Shown here: positions 10,991 through 20,789 of the stretch, piece after piece | Layout: each line of letters opens with the position of its first letter | Numbering within the stretch: position 1 is the first letter of the stretch | Notes under the pieces: model-generated | What the model was told of the DNA's origin: nothing | The model's database searches: none | Seen by the model: only the letters and a program-made list of their open reading frames with translations | Made by a program: the position numbers and the translations under genes | Assembly (NCBI GenBank): GCA_011009095.1 | Contig: VTPC01000903.1 | Coordinates: 46,998-110,997 of the forward strand | From: Ignelater luminosus | Lineage: Eukaryota; Arthropoda; Insecta; Coleoptera; Elateridae | Length of the DNA: 64,000 nucleotides | Direction of reading: 5' to 3'

Positions 10991-11194
10991 GCACCTCGAA
11001 AACCCTATTTACTCTAAGGTTGAACGTAAGGGGTCTATGTTTTAGGAACCTTGATGAAATCAACAGAATTATGTTCTCAAGGAGAAAAAATAAAAGTTAA
11101 CAAAGAAAACTATTATACTAAAGTACAACTTACTTTCTAGTTTACAAAAAACTTATGTAAATTCAAATGAAAAGCAAATAAAATAACAGTATAA

Positions 11195-11600
11195 ATCTAT
11201 TGCAGATGAGCTTTGTTGCATTTTAGTACAACAAATCTTTCAAAGTTGACATCTGTTATTGATTTTCTTCTCGGTGCATTTACTATTGAAGCAAATGAAA
11301 ATAATCTTTCCACCGGCACGGAAGATGGCAAAATTGTATTGTATATGAAAATCATCCAAATACTGCAGAATTTCTAGTTCAATTTTATTTCGTCTTGATA
11401 CAGGAATAACATTATTAGGAAACATCCTCGTTGAAATAAAAAAAAATCATCATCAATGAATACAGCACATTGCTGTGATGAAGCAGTGGTATCAGTTTCT
11501 TGTATGAAAAATTCTTCACAAACATTAATTAGTTTATGTTTTATGAGTTCTTTAGAAACGTTTGCTTTGTTTGACAAAGAATCATGCCATCTCATCTTAA
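11195..11600 (-). pseudogene. hAT transposase C-terminal (dimerisation) remnant
   Basis: Two overlapping frames reconstruct the end of a hAT transposase by eye. Sequence upstream reads IELEILQYLDDFHIQ. After a one-base shift comes PSSVPVERLFSFASIVN followed by RRKSITDVNFERFVVL, the conserved hAT C-terminal dimerisation block with the VERLFS core. Upstream on the minus strand (to about 11780) the frame is badly broken, with many stops. The relic lies inside the hAT whose right end is at 12410 and probably belongs to it. No N-terminal BED finger was found; the element is internally deleted. Confidence 0.7.
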
Positions 11601-12179
11601 ATTGAGGATGTGAAACTGCTGCAATAATGGAATCCCAATCTGTTCAAGATAATATACAGGAGAACCTGTTATGAATTCCTTGTAATGTGGCAGATAAAAG
11701 TACATCTCTTCCGAATTTGAATGTTTTCATCTTCAATTTTTCCAGTTTGTTATTCAATGAAACAATACTGGGAAGAAGAAACCCAAAAAATATGTTTTTT
11801 CTCTTCTTCTATACCTCTATTGAAGGCTTCTAAAATGTATAATTCTACAATGAAAAAGCTTTGAGTACATGCGTACTTGTAACCATGGGCAAGATGTTTA
11901 ATATTTAGATAAATAAATGCGATGAAATGATAATTTTACTTATCCAAAATTCAGTTTGTTTTCTCGCTACGCAGACGAATAGTAAGAGTTAATTAAAAAA
12001 ATTGCAGACAATTTGCACTATTTTACAGTCTGCATTTGGATTCACAATTTACATAGAAGTCAGCGTGACAATGCGTTTGAAACAAGCACTCACTTGTTGC
12101 TGGTAACATAATAGAAGGATAGGGGAAAATATTTGTAATTTTGATTTTAGAAGTAGTTGCAAACATTCCGTAATAAGGA

Positions 12180-12410
12180 AAAATACAATTCTTATTATAA
12201 CACTTGTTTCATTAAATGTAATGTGTATTTGAAAAAATGCTTGTACTTGAATGTACTTCAGTACAAATTACATGAAATCTTCCATCTGGGCTATTCTAAG
12301 TACAAATACAAATTCCTTCTTATAAAATGTATGTATTTACTTCAAGTACAAGTACTCAATAAAAGTATTTGTCCAGCAAGTATATCTATTCAAATGCTTA
12401 CCCAGGCCTG
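12180..12410. repeat. hAT right end with AAGTAC/AAATAC subterminal repeats
   Basis: The terminus CAGGCCTGGGTAAGC (reversed, ending 12410) is followed inward by many GTACTT/AAGTAC and AAATAC words. This resembles the 3098-3608 MITE and the 5650-5815 segment, suggesting one hAT group. Confidence 0.6.
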
Positions 12411-13060
12411 CTTTGTAACACAATTTTTAAGATTTCCAGTAGAAAAATCAAATCATTTTCATATTGAAAGATTCAAGAACCATCTGGACCCAAAATGAAG
12501 ATGTGTACATGGAAACTTCTGTGTTCTAGCCACAAACAAAAGAATCCAAGCAATACAGCATCTAACTAAAAAATAGCTAAATCATATTGAAAATTAGGAT
12601 CAGGACTAAAATGTGACAAAAACAGTCAAGAAGCATTCAAAAACTAATGTTTGTGTTATACAGCAAGAAAATATCCAAATATATTCCCCATTTGCACCCA
12701 ATTCAAGACTTTTGGGGGTGTTTAAAGCAGAACAGTTTTCAGGCCAAGTCTACTAAGATTTTCAAGAAGCCATAAACAAAGTATCTGTTAACATTGACAA
12801 AGCAAGTCGAGTTGGAATAAACAAATTAATTCCTTAAAAATAAGCACGCTTTAGAAATGATAAAATTTCTAATTTGAAAGTTTTCTCAATTTTATCTTGT
12901 TGAAGTATCTGTGGACCTATAAAATAAAAAGTTAACAAGTAAACAAACAAAAGAAATCTGAAATTGAAAATTCTATTCAAATAATACTGAAAACATCAAA
13001 ACTACAGAATACATCTGGAAATTAAAATCTGATCCCTGAACAATGCCACTTCAAAGTTGG
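12411..13060. other. No gene recognised
   Basis: AT-rich sequence with no extended ORF, inverted repeat or recognisable element. Confidence 0.4.
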
Positions 13061-13079
13061 TACCCTTAAGCAGATTGTT

Positions 13080-13236
13080 TTTGTGCTCTCGGATAGCAGG
13101 TCCCTCTCTGATTTCAAAAGAACAAAAATGTTGGAGACTCAAGAATAGACTTGGAAGGCAACCGTATTTTGGCACCCCTTAATGAATGATGCCCTTAGGC
13201 TATGCCCAAGGTGCCTAATGTCTTGAGCTGGCTCTG
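13080..13236 (-). mobile_element. Possible hAT-type end (one-sided)
   Basis: Reversed from 13236 it reads CAGAGCCAGCTCAAGACATT and then TTAGGCACC, similar to a common insect hAT terminus (CAGGGCCGGCTCAAG type). It is richer in G+C than its surroundings. No matching left end or 8-bp duplication was found. Confidence 0.35.
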
Positions 13237-13840
13237 TTAGCAGCCTCAGAAGCAATGCTGAGGATATACCTAAAACAAAGGATGGTATAGATCACTTGAA
13301 TGCAACAATCAATCAATTATTGAAAAACTTCAGAGTGTTAGCATTACAAATTCTTTTAAGAATAATACTCTTACAGCAGAGATTCTTTGCTACAATTAAT
13401 TCTACTTTGTGGCCAAAAGTGTAATTTCTTGCAAATCCAATTTTAAAACCCGAAATCTTAAGCCAATAGTGACAACAGATTGGATTTAAGTAGGTAGTTC
13501 AAATTATCAGTATGCTACTGTACTCATAAAAATGGATTAATTTACAATCAAAATCTGAAAAGATTGAGATCAAAATTGAAGACTTTGATGTGTTTCACTG
13601 TTGTGATTGTTTTGTTTTGAATAGGCAGTCATTTAATAATGATTATGATTTGGCTTGTAAAAGTACGATAATCTTTTACCAGCATGTCTGTAGAGGGGGG
13701 GGGTTGATGTTTCCATGCCTATAATATCGTTGAAACATCTCGACAAAGTGTGCTTCATTTAAGACTTTTTGGAAAATGATACTGTTAAGAACAGTGCACA
13801 TTATTAAAAATAGTAATTAGTTTTCTTTTAACATCATAAA
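13237..13840. other. No gene recognised
   Basis: AT-rich; a short run of Gs at about 13693-13704 is the only notable feature. It precedes the likely poly(A) region of TMEM230. Confidence 0.4.
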
Positions 13841-13844
13841 TTCT

Positions 13845-14103
13845 TTTATTTACTGGCACATAATAAATTGTACAGTTCTATAATACAACTATAACCAAGT
13901 AAATAAAATAACATGTGAAACTTAGTGAAATTACTTTTAGTAACATTATTTTAAGCACTTATACATCACAGAGATCTGACTGTTCAACTTTTCTCTAATA
14001 CTTTTATTAAATATGTACTGCATGTTAACTGGTAACAAAAGAAACATGTATTCTAAACATATTGTGAAAACACTTATTACACCAATCTTATACATAGTTT
14101 CAT
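13845..14103 (-). other. Putative 3' UTR and poly(A) signal of TMEM230
   Basis: On the minus strand an AATAAA lies at 13850-13845, about 250 bp after the TMEM230 stop. The UTR extent is inferred. Confidence 0.4.
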
Positions 14104-14667
14104 TTAATCAAATTCAGGAATATCATCAAATGAATACCCAGGAACTTGCCGGTATGCATAATAGGCAATGCGCACATGATAAGCACCTGGTATAAACATT
14201 AAGATGCCTAATATTATCATTGGCCACATTCGATCAGAATATTTTGAATCTATATGGCCACTGACAACAAGGCTTCCTATTACTAATAATGCACTCCCTG
14301 CAATAAATAATAATGCAGCCAAGGTAACTGCTTTCCATGGAATTTTTGGTGGAGGATGTATAAACTGGGCATCAACAAAACCATTATCGGTTGCTGTTAG
14401 TTTTGTATAATCCACATGTTCGTAATCTTTACCTCTTCTTCGTGACATCTTGATATCGTCAAGATATTCTGTAATGGCAAAAATTTCTAAACATATTCTT
14501 AAATCCAACACATTTCAAAAACACATTTTAAAAAGCACAACATAACCTGTGATGGAATGTAGACTCATAGTCGGTAAGAACGTAAGCTGTTGAGTAAGGG
14601 TACGACCTTGACTATCGAAACTAAATGGAAGGTGTCGCTGAGGATTTAATTCAAATTCAAAATTCAT
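14104..14667 (-). CDS. TMEM230 homologue, two coding exons
   Basis: A small two-pass membrane protein, known in vertebrates on secretory and synaptic vesicles. Exon 1 is 14667-14547, a 78-bp GT-AG intron covers 14546-14469, and exon 2 is 14468-14104, giving 161 residues. Family hallmarks are in exon 2: KLTATDNGFVDAQF, PPKIPWKA, a hydrophobic segment (AALLFIAGSALLVIGSLVV), a short loop, a second segment (PMIILGILMFIPGAYHVRIA) and the C-terminus GYSFDDIPEFD. Exon 1 (MNFEFELNPQRHLPF...) joins in frame through GAA, giving ...SITEYLDDIKMSRRRG. Alternative starts are MSLHSIT late in exon 1 or MSRRRG (14448), which would give the usual length of about 115 residues. The intron donor GTTATG is weak. 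The gene diverges from the GNAT-like gene at 15.2 kb. The family call is firm; the start is less so. Confidence 0.85.
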
Positions 14668-15245
14668 TGTAAATTGTATTCAATTCTATAAAATGAACCT
14701 ATTTAGTTTCAAATCTATAGGCAAAGCAATTAATTATTTACTGGTTCCTTCTAATTAAAATTTACCTGATACATAAAATAAAACTTGTTTAAGTCCACAA
14801 TAAATGCGATAAAATCTGGAAGATTGTACTATCACTTAAAAGAAATCTTTCAGTTCTTCAGGCACAACTTTTTAAGTTACTTCTTTTATAATAAAAATAG
14901 AATATGGCATCAGGCACTTCTAAAAGGTAATAATCGATGATATGTAAAATGTCGTCCTAAGCTTGACGTACTTTTTGCGCACCTTGCGCAAAGCTTCGCT
15001 ACGATTTTGCGCCTGTTGGTTGGGCAACCACTTGTGCTTGGTGGCTGCCGCAGTGCAAGGGGAGCACTTGGGGGCTGCAGAGCTTTCCGCGCCCTGCGAG
15101 CCGATCGAAGAGCTTTTACTTCTCATTGTAGTTAGAGGAGAGTGTCTACCTTATTTGCTACTGTGATTAATAGCCAGCTTTTTATTTGTAAAGCAAAAGC
15201 CGACATTTCGGCGTGCTGCATTTTGTGCACTCGTCGAAAAAAAAG
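14668..15245. promoter_or_regulatory. Divergent promoter interval between TMEM230 and the GNAT-like gene
   Basis: This separates the leftward TMEM230 start from the rightward 5' UTR exon, which ends in AAAAG before GTAAGT at 15246. A G+C-rich island (about 14970-15120) stands out from the AT-rich surroundings. No TATA box or clear initiator was fixed, so the transcription starts are unknown. Confidence 0.4.
14972..15126 (-). other. Unassigned first-exon-like ORF in the promoter island
   Basis: From an ATG at 15126, 51 codons run into a splice-donor-like GTACGT at 14971. The peptide is Ser/Ala-rich (MRSKSSSIGSQGAESSAAP), then basic (ALRKVRKKYVKL near the end). Splicing this donor directly to TMEM230 exon 2 does not keep the TMEM230 frame. 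It could be an alternative first exon, an upstream ORF, or chance in a G+C-rich island. No family was recognised. Confidence 0.25.
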
Positions 15246-15487
15246 GTAAGTTAATATCTGTCTAAATACTTTTTTTATTGCTAAATTACGGTCGTTGTAA
15301 TAATGCCGGTAAATCGAAAATAAAAGCGTTTTAAGAGCATATAAAAAAGGTAATAATTAAAATTGTTCAAAATACTTGATTACACTAAAAATTAATGCAT
15401 TTATACGAAATATTTACAAAAATAGTTTTTAATCAGAATTCAAGAAAAACATCAAAATTATAACTTTTATTTTTTTCTATTGCCTAG

Positions 15488-15591
15488 AAATGGATGTATT
15501 GCCCGAAGGCAAAAACTTCAGATTGGTACAAGAAGAAGAGCTTCCGGCAATACTTGACTTCCTTGGTAAATATTTGCCTGATTCGATCAAG
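15488..15591 (+). CDS. GNAT/glycine N-acyltransferase-like gene, first coding exon
   Basis: The acceptor (TTTCTATTGCCTAG) is followed two bases later by ATG at 15490. There are 34 codons, MDVLPEGKNFRLVQEEELPA then ILDFLGKYLPDSIK, ending at AAG before the donor GTATGT (phase 0). A non-coding first exon probably ends at 15245 (AAAAG/GTAAGT), leaving a 242-bp intron. The protein start resembles insect glycine-N-acyltransferase-like GNAT proteins, whose N-terminal half begins with a helix of the EEELPxxLxFLxxYLPxSLK type. Later exons at 38039 and 59598 continue in matching phase. The C-terminal acetyl-CoA-binding domain lies beyond the window. Gene structure is well supported; the enzymatic family is recognition only. 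Confidence 0.7.
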
Positions 15592-17644
15592 GTATGTTAA
15601 TATATATTGTCTTTCCTCTTCTTCTTTATCATTGCATTCGCTGCCTGCAATCCATAGAGCAGTTAGTAACAGGCTTTGTTTGAGGTTATTGTTGAATTTT
15701 ACAACGTTCCTGTTTACGAGAATTTAAGGGATGATCGAATCAATAACAATTTGGAACTTTATGATTTTTTTTATACTGTCTTACCGATACGTGTGTATAA
15801 GGGTGTAGTAACTAATAAAGTAGCCGTTTGATATTTGTTGGGGGTTACAAATACACTTAAATGAGTAGCAGTAGGTTTTATAAATCGAAATAATTTTAAG
15901 GTTCAAATTGTTTGGATGTGAAAAAAATTTAAATTTACGTCATATGATCAAATTAATTTTTATTTTTATTCTAAATATTATCACTAACATTTTCGGTAAT
16001 AATTTAATACTGCACATACTTTCTTTATGCTTTTCTGCTTATTACCTTTGTATTGTTATATAACAATTAGAACATACGGTCTTTTGTACGTTAATCTATA
16101 AGTTGTAAAATGTAATGTTTCCAATATTTGTAGAAGGATTAAGATAAATAAATCATTGAGGCGAAACATTTTGAGCTTATTGCATATTATTTTACCACTA
16201 ATATAAAAGTCATTAATTGAATTAACATTTTACGAAGTTTTTTAATTACAGAATTAATTGAATGAACGTTTTGCATAAATTTCATAATCTTCATGAAAAA
16301 TTTATCTTTTGTTCTGGATGGCAATATTAATTTTCTAATTGAGAATTTTCACGAAACGAGAAATTATAATATGAAAATTTAATTACATTTACCGTAGATA
16401 ATACAAATAAAAATAGATTTTAAAGTATTTTAACTTTTTTTATCCAAAAACCTGGCTTTCGTGTATTTCAATACTTACGAGGTTTGCATCAGCGTTTGTT
16501 CCTTTGAGATCGCTGATTTATTGCAACGATTACTTTGAGGAATTTTCGTCAGTTGTGCTAACATCTTCTTCCTACTGATTCTTTTAAATCTTTTTTAATA
16601 CCCTTTAGAACTTCTTTTATTTATTATTTAAAGAGATTTTTTACATTTCTATTTTGAGGCGGTCGATCAAAATTGTTTAATCACAAGTCTTTATTTGTGC
16701 CTTATTACTAATAATTAGACCAAGAAAATCGGATAACATTTTTAAAAAACTTGAAAAATTGAACGAACCCGAAAAGTTCAAATAACTCTAAAGGCTACAG
16801 TTTTTGACTGACCCGGTAAGGCTGATCGACCCTAAAGGTACGACTGTTCTTTCAGGCCAAATCCCACCCTGAAATTTGAACTGGGTCACGCACCAACTTA
16901 ATTTGAAAATGTGACCCATTAGCGTCATATCTGGACATATGTACTACCTAGTATCTCAATTTCCAAAGGTGTATTCAAATCAAAAGCAAAATTCGAGTAA
17001 CGCATTAGGTTTGATGTAAAATAAAAAAGTTTTAAGGTTTTCAAAGAAGAGTAATGGTTGAACAGAAAAGCTTTGCCGACTCGAAAACTCCCAGTCCGAA
17101 AAGTTTAATAAGCCAGCAAACCCCGACCAGTAAGAAAACCTTAATCCAAGACATATAACCGTGCAGACTACTCAAGAGCTAAGTAAAAAAGCAGGATGTG
17201 TCAGGTGTCTCTTCTAAAAACATTTGCAATCTCTTTGGTTAAGAAACTCTGTTTTAGTACATTTTTATTTCTTTTAAATACTATATCTCGTATTACTCTT
17301 TGGCGATCACAACCTTTTATATCATTTCTGGGCAGGTTTCTTTTTAAATATATGTTGTCTATCAATGTATCATCTATATTTTCTAATATAAACAGGAGAA
17401 ACATTTTTTTATGGCAATAACACAAGAGGCAGGACGTACTTTTACATTTTACTTGGGAATTTTTTTATGTAGGGATGCAAAAGTTTAGTATTGCTAAAAA
17501 AGAAAAGAGATCTTTATCTGCTAGTATGAAAAAATACCTGACTTGCAATTACAAAAAATCTTGTGATGTCATCACTCTTACCGCATAGAATAGACAAAAA
17601 ATTTATTTTTCCACGACTTAGTAGAGTCTATAGTCCCATTTATA
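15592..17644. other. GNAT-like gene intron, no element recognised
   Basis: AT-rich intronic sequence with no recognisable coding or repeat structure. The donor GTATGT begins at 15592. Confidence 0.4.
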
Positions 17645-17852
17645 CAGGGTGTCTTTGAAAACGCTGAACACCCAGATCTCCTTTTGTTGTTTTACGTCCG
17701 TACTCCCTTGAAGTACAGTTATCATGTTTGTATACTGGCTAGCTGTCAACTAGAACTAGCCGGTATACAGAAATGGTGGTTGTACCTCAAGCGAGTGCAC
17801 GAGTAGAGCAAGAAGAGGAAACACGGGTGTTCTGAGTTTTTTGGACACTGTG
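17645..17852. mobile_element. Fold-back MITE, 208 bp
   Basis: Arms of about 100 bp meet near 17750 (CTAGCTGTCAACTAGAACTAG centre). The left end is CAGGGTGTCTTTGAAAACGC and the right end reversed is CACAGTGTCCAAAAAACTC. Both ends are flanked by TA. Arms look about 70% alike, so it is older than several others here. Confidence 0.7.
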
Positions 17853-18418
17853 TAGTTCTGTGGGTGCTTTTCCGCAAATAAAAATGCTGCAGATGTTGAG
17901 GTGGTTTTTAACCAAACAGACTGTATTTATTGATTTGTGAGATGTGTTGCCTATTTTAAAACTCTTAGACGGGACGAAATGAAATAGGTGAAGGTATTGC
18001 TTATCTGTATTCAGATGGTTCTATTCAAAGAGATGGAAAAATAAAAAAAAAGTAAAACCGTTACCCACCAAATACAAATTAATAAACAGCCATCCAAGTC
18101 TTTGATATATTAACTTTTTCGAAAATCATTTAAAAAATGCTTCATTTCTTTCATTGCAACCCTCCGTACGCTGCGGCAAATGACACATTGCTGCTAGATA
18201 ACGATTTATACTTTTGCCTATAACTTCTGCTGCAGAATCGTCTTGATTAGATTTTTTCGGCCGTATGCGAATTGCTTTCTCAAAAGATTTACTCACTTCT
18301 TAATAAAAGCTCTTGGAATTAGCTAAATTGTATTTTTATACTTTATACAATTTAAAAATCAGTGTTTTTCATCTTCTTAAAACTTAAACTTTGACAATCA
18401 ACAAATTTGTGTTATTCT

Positions 18419-18581
18419 TTGTGTTCAGGAGCGAGGAGTAATTAGCAGCGCTGTCGGTGAAAGGTTCTAGGAAAATCGGCAGCGAACATCAATTTCCACA
18501 AAGATATAAAAGGCAACACTTTTAAAAGCGTTTTATTCGATGCTGGCAACGTGTAAGGCTGATTACTGCTCCTGAACACAA
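18419..18581. mobile_element. Short inverted-repeat element, ~163 bp
   Basis: A perfect 14-bp terminal inverted repeat TTGTGTTCAGGAGC, extended imperfectly by AGTAATTAGC/AGTAATCAGC. No clear target duplication, so the class is unassigned. Confidence 0.6.
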
Positions 18582-20130
18582 GCATTTACTACGTTTGGTG
18601 TTTTCTGGCACAGTGACAGCATATCAAAATTAGGTCACTAAAACCTCTCTTGGCTCACTTTGTACATTAACAGAACTACATCAATTTCCAGTCTCTTATA
18701 TTAATTTCCCCTTTTATTCGTTTGTTGCAAATGTCATTTTGTATGCCATTACACTGTATATTCTTCAGGATACTGTGTGTGTATACACGGAAAGAGAATG
18801 TTGTTCTCATGAGAATATGCATAGGAGCAGCAAATTAACTACGAATGTTTATCAAGAACCATACTGACTTTGGTCAGTAAGAAACAAAGTTCTTATCATT
18901 GTTTAACATTTCACAAATTAAGATTTTCGTTACACATACGCTTATACACATGAACTTCATAATGTCTGGTAAAGCAACTAATATGTCAGAGTTAATTGAT
19001 TTTGTAATGTTTCAACTAAGAATTTACAAGTTTCAGATACATAAGTTTAGCATGTCCTTTACTGAACAATTTCTTAGTTGCATACTACCTTATAGCTTAT
19101 ACTCCGGAAGGGTTTTTATGCCAGCCCAAAAAACTAAGACAATACAAAAGTAATTGAAATTCCTTCTTACTTTCTTTAAGACTATACAGGTGTATTATGT
19201 AACAGCGTTTATTTTGTTGTAGTTAGAGAAGTCAGCCTAGACTATGTAATATGGCTGTTCTAAGCTACAGTGGGGTAGGTTTCATCACGAAGGTTAGTAA
19301 ATTCTCTTCCTTAACTGGAATTTATTTGTAAAGTATAGAAAATTCATAATACGTGAAGTTTAGTGGACAAAACTGAGAATGTGCTTGGAAGTTTTAAATT
19401 ATACTTAGGTGATTATTATGTCTGTTGTCCACCATGTATCTTAATTGCGCTGTTGTAGCATGTTAGCATATAATGTATAGGTAATGCTGCAACAAAAAAC
19501 TGCCTCCCGTCTCGTTAAAAAAAGGAAAATAAGGTTTCAAGAAACTATCACAATATTGCCAACTTTTACCATATTAGATTCATGTATCAGACTAGTCACC
19601 TCTGTCGACCTATGGACTAATTCCTTAAATGTACCTTTCCTTAAGTAGAAGTGCCAAAACCTGCTGACTATGCAGTCTGTAGTCCGACATTTCAAAGTCA
19701 AGAAACACTTTACTTTGGTATTATCAACAAATATTCATATTTGCACATTAATGAAGACACTGCAGCGACATTAACAAGCTTGATGCTTTTACACGTTCAG
19801 TTTTATTGTAAAAGGCAACTTGACCCTTTAAAATATACTTATTGAAGATAGTTTATTTGCATTATGTATAATACAATTTGCGATTTTATTTTGTGCTACT
19901 GTAATTGCATTCGTGCTAGTGCAGTTTTATTCTTGATTGTCCAGTACATTATTTTAAAAATACGGTTTGTGTAATTCTTGGTTTTTAGTTTTTGAGAATT
20001 TAGTTTCCACCTGTCTTAGAAATCAATTTCAATTTTTATTAATGTTCTTGCCTGTATTTTAGATGCTAACCTATTTTCGTTCTTTCATAAATTTTCTAAT
20101 TATTTCCATCAACAAGAATACAGTCTTATA
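18582..20130. other. Intron, no element recognised
   Basis: AT-rich; the longest ORFs look like chance and no splice-bounded exon was seen. Confidence 0.4.
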
Positions 20131-20789
20131 CAGGGTGATTCATGAAGAAGTATCTTTCCTTTAAGAGATGATTCTATGGGTCAAAATAAGCAAAACAGTC
20201 CAATTAAATATTTGCTCAATTTTGAATATTTTCCGAGTTATTTCATTTTCTAGTAGTGTTATGAAGCAAGAAATGGCAACCAAGCTCAAATCAGACCCGG
20301 TTGAAGCTTTTAAAAACGGTATATCACAGCATATAAGTGTATACGTAGGTTATAGAGATAAATCTTCAATTAGCCGTAATGAAAACACATTCCTGTATGT
20401 TGGTGGTTTACACTTTTAATGAAGGGTGTATTGTAACTTGTGAAATTTGATCCCCACGATGAGATACTATCAGCGCTGCTTGTAAAACATACTTGGATTA
20501 AACTGATTAAACTATCATTCGATAGATGAGAAACTGCATTAACATTAAGTACGGCGGGGGATCTAAAGTTGACCGCTGTATTTCGCAGGAGCCGTAATTC
20601 TCATGGTAGCTCCCGTTGAAAGCTTATGTAACCCGCTAGACTCCAAATGCATTGGTTGCCAATTACTGATTATAAAGGGTTTAGAAATTTCATTCCATTG
20701 AGGAACGCGTAACAATAATAATTCTTATGACTATTCTTACCCATAAAATCATCTTTTAAAGGGTAGGTACTTCTTCATGAATTAAATTT
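20131..20789. mobile_element. Fold-back element, ~660 bp
   Basis: The left arm (CAGGGTGATTCATGAAGAAG after TA) pairs with the right arm (TTCATGAAGAAGTACCTACC reversed) over at least 60 bp. The right terminus has decayed. The interior holds a G-rich patch at about 20550-20640. Confidence 0.6.

Larger units (their letters stand above)
5824..11018 (+). mobile_element. P element (5.2 kb with later insertions; ~3.4 kb without)
   Basis: The left end starts CTTAGAGTAAATAGGGG. The right end, reversed, starts CTTAGAGTAAATAGGGTTTT. Both are flanked by the direct repeat GTTGAAC (5817-5823 and 11019-11025). Between them lies an unmistakable P-element/THAP9-type transposase relic on the plus strand. Taking out the mariner, the 93-bp MITE and the solo LTR with their target duplications gives 3434 bp, close to a full P element. 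P elements normally leave 8-bp duplications; here 7 bp match. The N-terminal THAP region was not recognised. Confidence 0.65.
5650..12410 (-). mobile_element. Degraded hAT element, host of the nested P element
   Basis: The right terminus (reversed) reads CAGGCCTGGGTAAGC and ends at 12410. A similar but worn sequence, CCTATGGGTAAG, occurs at about 5652. Both ends carry runs of AAGTAC/GTACTT words. A minus-strand hAT transposase remnant lies at 11195-11600. Removing the P element and its duplication leaves about 1.56 kb, reasonable for an internally deleted hAT. No convincing 8-bp target duplication is preserved, so the left boundary and the single-element reading are inference. Confidence 0.4.

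Noticed and set aside
14469-14511. Upstream in-frame ATG (MLDLRICLEIF) as the TMEM230 start
   Set aside because: This segment is the 3' part of a GT-AG intron; the residues are intronic.
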